A program made the position numbers and the translations under genes. Positions 57,413 to 64,000 of a DNA stretch of 64,000 nt are shown here, one piece after another; position 1 is the first letter of the stretch, and each line of letters begins with the position of its first letter. The stretch covers positions 22,330,121 to 22,394,120 of the forward strand of contig OZ038495.1 in NCBI GenBank assembly GCA_964036315.1, read 5' to 3'. The notes below the pieces were generated by a model, which saw only the letters and a list, made by a program, of their open reading frames with translations, had not been told where the DNA came from and made no database searches. The stretch is from Acanthosepion esculentum. Lineage: Eukaryota; Mollusca; Cephalopoda; Sepiida; Sepiidae.

Positions 57413-58690
57413 TATTTTAAACGGCTTCCCTTTTTATGCAATCATCTCTAAAAATGAACGTGAAAGCATATGAGTATAAAGAAAACGAAAACAAATCACT
57501 AACCCCAAAATATTTTATTTAAAGATAAAACATATAAAATTATTCATAACAAGCTGAAAGGAATGGCAAAGCTGAGAAGTAATATTATTTTTGATATAAT
57601 TTCCATTCTTTCTAATGATTTAAAGCATCCCGCTATCAATAGAATGGATTAATTTGAAAATTTCTTCAGTGCTAATGGCTTCGTAAACGGCAATATTGTT
57701 TCACAAAGTTATTTCTTGAATACAAATTGCCGCACTCATAAACACTTTTCATGACAATACTCCAAAGATTCTTAACATGACAGCCACAACATCATTTGCG
57801 TAAATATAACCTAACAGGCCTTTCCGGCGTGTTGTTTTATATGAAAACGACTTTTCGTTTGAATGCTGCAGTCTTCTTAAGCTTTATCGTTAAGTTGGCA
57901 TTTCGGAAACAAATGTAGACAGAACAAGTAATTTTGACGCCATTATACACCTTTCATCTGCCATTCAACTTATTACTGATTATTCCCTCTCAAGCATAAC
58001 CCTTCAACGTCTTTGCTAACACCGTAACCAAACAGATTAGGTTTATAAGACACCGTCCATTTCGCCAAATGTCGGGATGATCCAGTGTTGGCTGACACTC
58101 GCCCATGAATAGTATTTTCTGGAAATCCAATCCCGTTGTATATACAATTTGGCATGTTAGTCTTAATGAGGTGATTCGAGTTTAAAGAAATATAAATAAC
58201 TGGTTTGGTGCACGTTTCTAAACGCATCAGTATTGGGCTTCATGATTTTCTTTGCTCCAATGGCTTCAAATAACTCTTTTCAACTTTGAAGTGAGCGCTT
58301 ACATATCTCGATTTTCAGCTGAGTTTCAGTTCATCGAGTGAAAATTTAAAATTTCCATATTTTCTCTTTGTTAGATATTACACTGTATTCAGCTAGGTTT
58401 GTAACAGATTTCTTGATAATGCGATGGTCTTTCTAACTTTGTTTAATGACCATGAAGTATTTGAACAATTTTTGCCTTGTAATCATTGGTCCAACATGTT
58501 TTATGTCTCACGTTGCATAAAAATTGAAACGATGAGAGTGAAAAAGCATCAAAATCTTTTTTCCAATTAAACTTAAATACATGCAGTTGATAGAATATTT
58601 TAATAAGTGTTTATGTGTGTGTGTGTGTGCGTGCATGCGTATGTGTGTGCGTATGTGTGTGCGTAACTAAAAATATATCTGTAAAAGGAA
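57413..58690. other. AT-rich intergenic DNA
   Basis: The minus frame at 57973-58227 (84 residues) is not recognised. (GT)n-like sequence at 58610-58665. Confidence 0.5.
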
Positions 58691-58694
58691 AATA

Positions 58695-58809
58695 TGAATA
58701 AAAATAAATGAAAATTTATCCGACGCGTTTTATCCTCTGCTAAACCTTATCAAGGCAAATGACATGAGACCAAACGCGGCGGCTAAGATAAGTTTTCATT
58801 TCGTCTTTA

Positions 58810-58815
<6 letters not shown>
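58695..58815. repeat. Inverted-repeat element with hammerhead-like core
   Basis: ATGAATAAAAATAAATGAAA on the left and its diverged inverse near 58788-58812 form arms. The minus strand reads GCC, UUGAUAA (58747-58753), then AAAA in place of GAAA, ACGCGU, C, GGA. It ends in (TA)n on the right. Confidence 0.6.

Positions 58816-58858
<43 letters not shown>
58815..58858. repeat. (TA)n microsatellite
   Basis: Continuous with the right end of the inverted-repeat element. Confidence 0.97.
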
Positions 58859-58862
<4 letters not shown>

Positions 58863-58986
58863 CAATAGGAATTAAGATTACATTAGGTTAATGATCATTT
58901 TCACCATCTCTCTGTGTGAATCAGTTTTTATATTTAATATTTTATATTGCATTAATAGGATTCACTTAGATTATATACCAACGGAT

Positions 58987-58990
<4 letters not shown>

Positions 58991-59055
<65 letters not shown>
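58991..59055. repeat. (CA)n-(TA)n compound microsatellite
   Basis: Same CA-TA order and same downstream sequence as at 52308-52392. Confidence 0.97.
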
Positions 59056-59056
<1 letters not shown>

Positions 59057-59127
59057 AGAAATATAGTCTTAATGTGTGCTATATTTATGGGATAAAGTGC
59101 TCAATATCAGAGATAGAGCGTGTGTAA

Positions 59128-59280
59128 ATATAAATATAAAAGTGAACATAGAAGTCAGCACTTAGAGGCGACAGTCTGTTTCATGCTAGATGCAATCATC
59201 GGGCCACGATGATTGCATCTAGCATGAAACAGACTGTCGCCTCTAAGTGTTGACTTCTATGTTCACTTTTATATTTATAT
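59128..59280. repeat. Long palindrome, 74-base arms, copy 2
   Basis: Arms 59128-59201 and 59207-59280 are reverse complements with one mismatch; the spacer is GGCCA. Homologous to 52463-52608. The CUGA part of the core is mutated in both arms (CCGATGA and ACGATGA), while GAAACAGACUGUC is intact. Confidence 0.95.
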
Positions 59281-59295
59281 GTATATATATATATA

Positions 59296-59456
59296 ATAAT
59301 GGACTCTCCCGTCGAACTCGACGTATGAGGGTCAGACAGATCAGGTCCCAGAAACTGAAAGCCCGACGCCCGCACAGTATTTGATTATAGTGGTGAAGGC
59401 TTTGTGCAGGGCCATCCACACTTTTTGGAGGGACAAATACAGGGACCTGGTGCAAC

Positions 59457-59458
<2 letters not shown>
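59296..59458 (+). repeat. Unclassified GC-richer repeat
   Basis: Begins AATGGACTCTCCCGTCGAAC. Its first 40 bases recur inverted at 52264-52306, on the other flank of the homologous palindrome. The short frames lack a known domain. Confidence 0.55.

Positions 59459-59538
<80 letters not shown>
59459..59538. repeat. (TA)n microsatellite
   Basis: About 80 bases, then TG-rich sequence. Confidence 0.97.
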
Positions 59539-59551
<13 letters not shown>

Positions 59552-60458
59552 CGTGCGTCCGTGTATGTGGGTGTGTATATATCTGTGTGTTATGCAGATG
59601 AAGGTGGCTGTGTATGTTCTGAATTTAGATTACTACCAGATATCTACGTAGCGGACACTTAAAGAACAAAGTGTATTATAATTGTATCCCCAAACACTGC
59701 ATCGCCACCAATTATTTCAAAGCAAAAAAAAAAAAAAATAATCAAATACTGTTTTTGTGGAGAAAAGTACGAAGATGTAAACTATATCGTAATGTAACGA
59801 GAATTGGAGTAAAGTGAATAAAAATATCGGCATGAGAAGAAAAAAATTGTCCAGGCTCTAGTAAATCGTAATATATGTGTATGTGCGTGCGTGTGTATAT
59901 GTGCGTGCATGTTTGCGTGTGTTATTATAGCCACTTAGTTCCACTGAATGGGTTTCACCAGCCACGAAGAAGGAGTAAATGTAGGAAGGCACATACCATT
60001 CACTGTCCCACTGGTGTTTTAACATATGGCTGTGTAAGGTTAGAGGACTTCGGGTTTCCGCTGTGAGTTCAACACCTTTCTTCAGACCCTCCCAGTTTCT
60101 CTCCCTGATTAATTTATTTTATTTCTTTCTATAATAACAAGGTGTGTATGCCCTTCATAGTCATCAGATCAGTGAAAGGGTAGCCACCAATTTGTTTACA
60201 GTTATGATCAAAACTTTAAAGAAAGAGAATTTTCAAAAAACGCTGCTGTGAGCCTTATCTAAATATAAATCTTGACAACAAGCACATTGTTGTTATTATC
60301 GTATTGTAATTATGTTTGTCCCTCCCTTAATTAGTTAGCACAACCATTATGCCCTGTCACTACTCCAGGGATATTAATGAGTGGGAAAACAGATTAGTTG
60401 GCTTTAGTGAAAAAGTAAAAGAAAGAAGAAAGAAAGAAGATAGAAGTGGAGAGGGAGA
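59539..60458. other. Intergenic DNA, no gene recognised
   Basis: TG-rich near 59540 and 59875. A GAAA-rich stretch at 60415-60445 resembles the one at 60780-60830. Confidence 0.55.
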
Positions 60459-60521
60459 ATCAGATTGAGCCGATAAGAACAGGTACTACACTTTGATCTC
60501 AGCCAAATGGCCGAGAAGAAT
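60459..60521 (-). ncRNA. U2 snRNA-derived fragment (5' 60 nt)
   Basis: The minus strand reads CTTCTCGGCCATTTGGCTGA, GATCAAAGTGTAGTACCTGT, TCTTATCGGCTCAATCTGAT, matching the start of U2 snRNA with a few substitutions. The branch-point pairing segment GTGTAGTA is unchanged. The rest of U2 (Sm site, stems III and IV) is absent, so this is a pseudogene fragment or the head of a U2-derived retroposon. Confidence 0.85.
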
Positions 60522-61115
60522 GACAACCGCGATAAAAGCGGCATTTTTCATTGTAAGGTAGTCGCCCAAAATCCGATTACCATAAATTAAATAAAATAAC
60601 ATCGTCTGCTGAATTATTTTAAAATTATTATTATGAGAAATGTTCGTAAGACAGGGAGTTATCCAGAAAGTAAGTAAGAAATAAAGGAAAATAAAAGTAT
60701 TTAACGTTTCCTGCCAATACCTCAACAATAATGGACTATTCCGTTTTGATCGCGTGGAGAGAGGGGAAAAGATATTAATTGATTTCAGTGAGAAAGAAAG
60801 AAAGAAAGAAAGAAAGAAGGGAAGGTAGAAGTGTTTAACGGCTGTTTCAGTGAAACTGAAAACGTTGTCAATTTCAAATCTTTTCATTTGTACCCACTTC
60901 TTAAAATAAGGACCAGCATACATATTTATAGTTGTTATTGCAATATTTTGTTAAAGTTGTTAAGCTCAAACATTTAATGTTGCGATAGGGGAAATTCTAC
61001 GTATATTTTATTGCCGTAGAATGTGTCAAGAGCTTATTCAATCATTAACTTAAGAGTTAAGAATTAAGATTCATCAGAAAATTTAAATAGGACAACCGTG
61101 AAATTTTCACGGGTT
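60522..61115. other. Intergenic DNA
   Basis: The 145-residue minus frame at 60486-60923 crosses a GAAA repeat and the U2 fragment and is not considered a gene. Confidence 0.6.
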
Positions 61116-64000
61116 TTTCTCATTATTATTATTATTATCGTTATTATTATTTCCTTTGATTTCTGGCGTTTACACATTTCTTTCCGGGTCCCGCCCAGAG
61201 ACCTAAGGTTAGAAATGGAATCATGACATTTTCCACTGCAAAAAAAAAAAAAAAAAAATTACATAGATAAAGGCCTTCGTAAGGTGTGGGCTGTACTCGT
61301 GAGAACAATTTTTTGTATTTCTTTAAGGCATGGGGTTCCGGGAATCCCTTCAATTAGTCTACCGGAATCTTTTCCAACCGATCCGAGGGCTCCAACTACA
61401 ACAGGGGTTGTTGATGTCCCCATGTGCCACATTTTTGAGATTTCGATTTCAAGGTCCTTGTACTTTGATAGCTTTTTGAAGATCTTCAAAGATACATTGC
61501 AGTCCGCAGGGACTGCCATATCAATAAGGAAACTCTTTTTTCTGTTTGCGGTCTCTAATAACAATGTCTGGACGATTAGCTTTGATTGTTCTGTCTGTGT
61601 GTATTGTGTAGTCCCATAAAATTGTTGCAGGTTCTATCTCCGTAACCGGGTCTGGGTGGTGTTCATACTAATTTCTTTCAGTTTCCTTCCCCTACAAGTT
61701 GCAGATTTCCCAATGCAGATATTGGCCCACTCGGTTATGCCGGGTTTTATATTCATGGGTGCCAATACTGTGCAACCTGATACAAGATGATCGATTGCTT
61801 CTGGGTAATTATCACAGAACCTTCATTTTGGGCTAACACAATATTTTAGCATGTGTGCTTGATAATTTCTAGTTAACACGCACTGATCCTGTGCAGTAAG
61901 GATAAAACCTTCCGTTTCAGATTTTAACCCTGCACTGCGTAGCCACTAATGGGTACGGGGCTTGTCTACATCAATTTTTTGGTACGGGCAGAGTATTGGC
62001 CATGAAGCGGTTTATCTTGCCATTGTTTCTCTATCTGGTCGGTTGCATTTGTTTTTGCTTTCCTTTTTATGTATTTTGAAGCTTCGGTCGGTGTATTGTG
62101 CTTTACTTGTATTCCTGCATCCATTTGAAACTCCATTTTGAACTTGTTGGTTTCTTTTATTACGGAATAAAGACGCATACTACTTTCATGAACTGTGACA
62201 GATATCATCATCCAGTCTTCTGTAGTTTCCAGGTATCATTGAAGGCCAATTGTTGTAGTTTTATAGGACAGCTCTAGTTGAACTAATCCTCTTCCTCCTT
62301 CGGATCTGGGCACATACAGACGATCAACATCAGCTTTGGGATGATGCATGCGGTAGCAAGTGAGAAGCTTTCTCGTTTTGGCGTCCATTTGCTTAATGTC
62401 AGCTATGGTCCAATTAAGGACGTTAAAGCTGTATTGCACCACAGGAACAGCCAAGGTGTTTATGGGTGATATTCTATTTTTTTAGTTCAGCTCGGTATTT
62501 AGTACCAGACGCACATGTCTGTGGTACTCCTTTCTTACCTTATCCTTCATTTGGGTATGTTGTATACCATCTAGGTACTTATAGGCTTCATCTTGTTCCA
62601 GTTCCCTAATCTTTGTGACAAAGTCTAAATCTATTGACGGTATTTCTATAATTCTCCCTTTCTTGAATGTTACTTTTGCACATTTATCTAGTTCGAAGTC
62701 CATGCCTATGTTGTCACTGAAACATTTTACAATATTGAGGAGGACCTTCAACTCATTGTTGACTTTGGCAAAGAGTTTGAGATCATCCACGTAGAGTAGG
62801 TGAATGAATATTTTCTGTCTAGTTTGTAACCATAACTACTGTTGTTTAGTTCATGCGTAAGGGGGATTAAGGACAAACGGAACAGAAGGGGTGAGAGGGA
62901 GTCTCCCTGAAAGATTCCGTGTCCGATATTCAGATGGTTGGAGATGGCAGTGCCTCTGGTGTGATTTAGGTATAGTGTGGTGTTCCACATTCCCATGCTG
63001 TGCTTAAGGACATTTACTACCACGGGGGACGCTTTGTACATTTCCAAAGTCTTAAGGATCCAAGAGTGTGGTACGATACTCAATCCACGCTGCGCTAAGA
63101 TTTCTACTGCAATTTTCCAGGATCATTTTGTTTATCAGCAGTTGATCTTTGCAACCATATGAACCTCTCCTGCATCCTTTCTGCTCCAGTGGAAGAATGT
63201 TGCTTGCTTCGAAGAAATAGTAAGTTCGGTTCGTCAGGACAGACGTGGTCAACTTATACGTGGTGGAGAGACATGTTATTGGACTATAATTTTTCGGATC
63301 ATCTGTTTCACTCATCTTTGGTATGAGATATGTAATACCTTCAGTGATCCAATCCAGGATTTCATTGTGATCATTTACAAGCGTTGAGAGAGTTTTTGCA
63401 AGGGTTTTATGGATTGATGAGAGATGATAGAGCCAGAAATTGGGCACCTTGTCATTTCCTGGGGATTTCCATTTTGGGGATTTCGTTATAGCTTGCTTAA
63501 CATTATCTGTGGTTATATTTTCCCATACATGCAGAGGTGTATCCAGCATTCGTTTTTCTTCACGGTGGATCCATTCTGCATTTGGGTTATATTCCTTTGG
63601 GCTGCTCCAAATATTCTCCCAAAATGTCTGCATATTGTCAATAGATAGTGGCGTTTCGACATGTGTAGGTGCATTTCCAATTTCCCTGTAAAATTTCTTA
63701 AGGTCCGTTTGGAATATTTTATTTTGGCAATAGGACCTGCACCGTTTTTCGTATCGTCTTGTTCTCTGTGCCTTTAACTGAAGTTTCTTTCTGTTTCAGT
63801 ATTTCCTTGATTGATGTAATTTCAATTAGGGATTTTATTTTATATTTCCGTTTGATCTTCTTGCCTTTGCGTGTGGAGACATTCGGGTTTCTAGTGAGCT
63901 CATTTAATATAGAAAACTCACATCTGATTTCCTTTATTTCTAGTAGCAGTTTTGCCTTCCAAGCTGGGTCACTATATCTGCTATTTTTTTCATTGTCTTA
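61116..64000 (-). pseudogene. LINE ORF2 (R2-like/RLE-type), RT to C-terminus, 5' end beyond window
   Basis: Reads down the minus strand from the window edge. RT begins near 63600 with WENIWSSPKEYNPNAEWI, then SPKWKSPGNDKVPNFWLYHL, YLIPKMSETDDPKNYSPITC, EQKGCRRGSYGCKDQLL, VPHSWILKTLEMYK, GIFQGDSLSPLLF (about 62880-62918), and LLYVDDLKLFA with YVDD at 62782-62793. After the thumb come RKLLTCYRMHHPKADVDRLY (about 62320-62370) and the C-terminal LIDMAVPADCNVS and TPVVVGALGSVGKDS (61370-61530). The 3' end has an (AAT)-type tail at 61116-61152. Frameshifts near 62800 and 61600, and a small deletion between AWIEY and VPHSW that removes the motif A aspartate, make it dead. R2-like assignment rests on the overall order; NeSL or R4 relatives are possible. 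Confidence 0.85.

Noticed and set aside
60486..60923. A 145-residue minus-strand gene
   Set aside because: It crosses a GAAA repeat and a U2 snRNA fragment and has no recognisable domain.

Overview
The window reads as intergenic DNA from a large, AT-rich, repeat-dominated animal genome. I found no host protein-coding gene that I can defend. The mix of long (TA)n, (CA)n, (GA)n and (CTTT)n arrays, several decayed LINE clades, Penelope-like elements (PLEs), Tc1/mariner and hAT remnants and a tRNA-derived SINE is most like a cephalopod mollusc, probably an octopus. That placement is inference from repeat style, not from a marker gene.

Layout. 0.9-1.7 kb: decayed LINE (called LINE-A here). 3.0-6.9 kb: a 5'-truncated PLE open frame (RT YRDD motif and GIY-YIG endonuclease remnant) followed by repeat modules with hammerhead-ribozyme motifs. 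7.2-8.5 kb: Tc1/mariner transposase remnant. 12.9-14.2 kb: GC-rich Tx1/L1-like LINE with an internal deletion. 15.4-23 kb: LINE fragments, SINEs and a mariner remnant. 24-31 kb: Tc1-like element, LTR-like promoters, microsatellites and another hammerhead module. 31.4-35.2 kb: LINE fragments, a 5S rRNA-like sequence fused to a tRNA-SINE, and a 443-bp inverted-arm element inserted in a LINE with a 7-bp target duplication. 36.3-37.3 kb: two hammerhead modules in tandem. 38.3-41.2 kb: LINE with RNase H interrupted by a hAT MITE, a second inverted-arm element and a second PLE coding fragment. 43.8-46.3 kb: 2.5-kb minisatellite of a 14-bp unit with no stops on the + strand. 47.7-49.7 kb: LINE-C fragments. 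52.3-59.5 kb: two related 150-bp palindromes, two other inverted-repeat elements, a Tc1-like MITE and SINEs. 60.5 kb: U2 snRNA-derived fragment. 61.1-64.0 kb: long minus-strand LINE running off the window.

The main observation is a group of sequences fitting hammerhead folds (CUGANGA, stem II, GAAA, stem III, UH, stem I) or their derivatives. Most have a (TA)n tract on the downstream side of the same strand, and several are arranged as head-to-head inverted pairs. Some carry UUGANAA instead of CUGANGA, which would replace the tertiary C3-G8 pair with U3-A8. Together they suggest a hammerhead-bearing Penelope-like retroelement population that leaves (TA)n-tailed and snap-back copies. All structural calls were made by eye and need computation. 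Family letters LINE-A to LINE-D are local labels.
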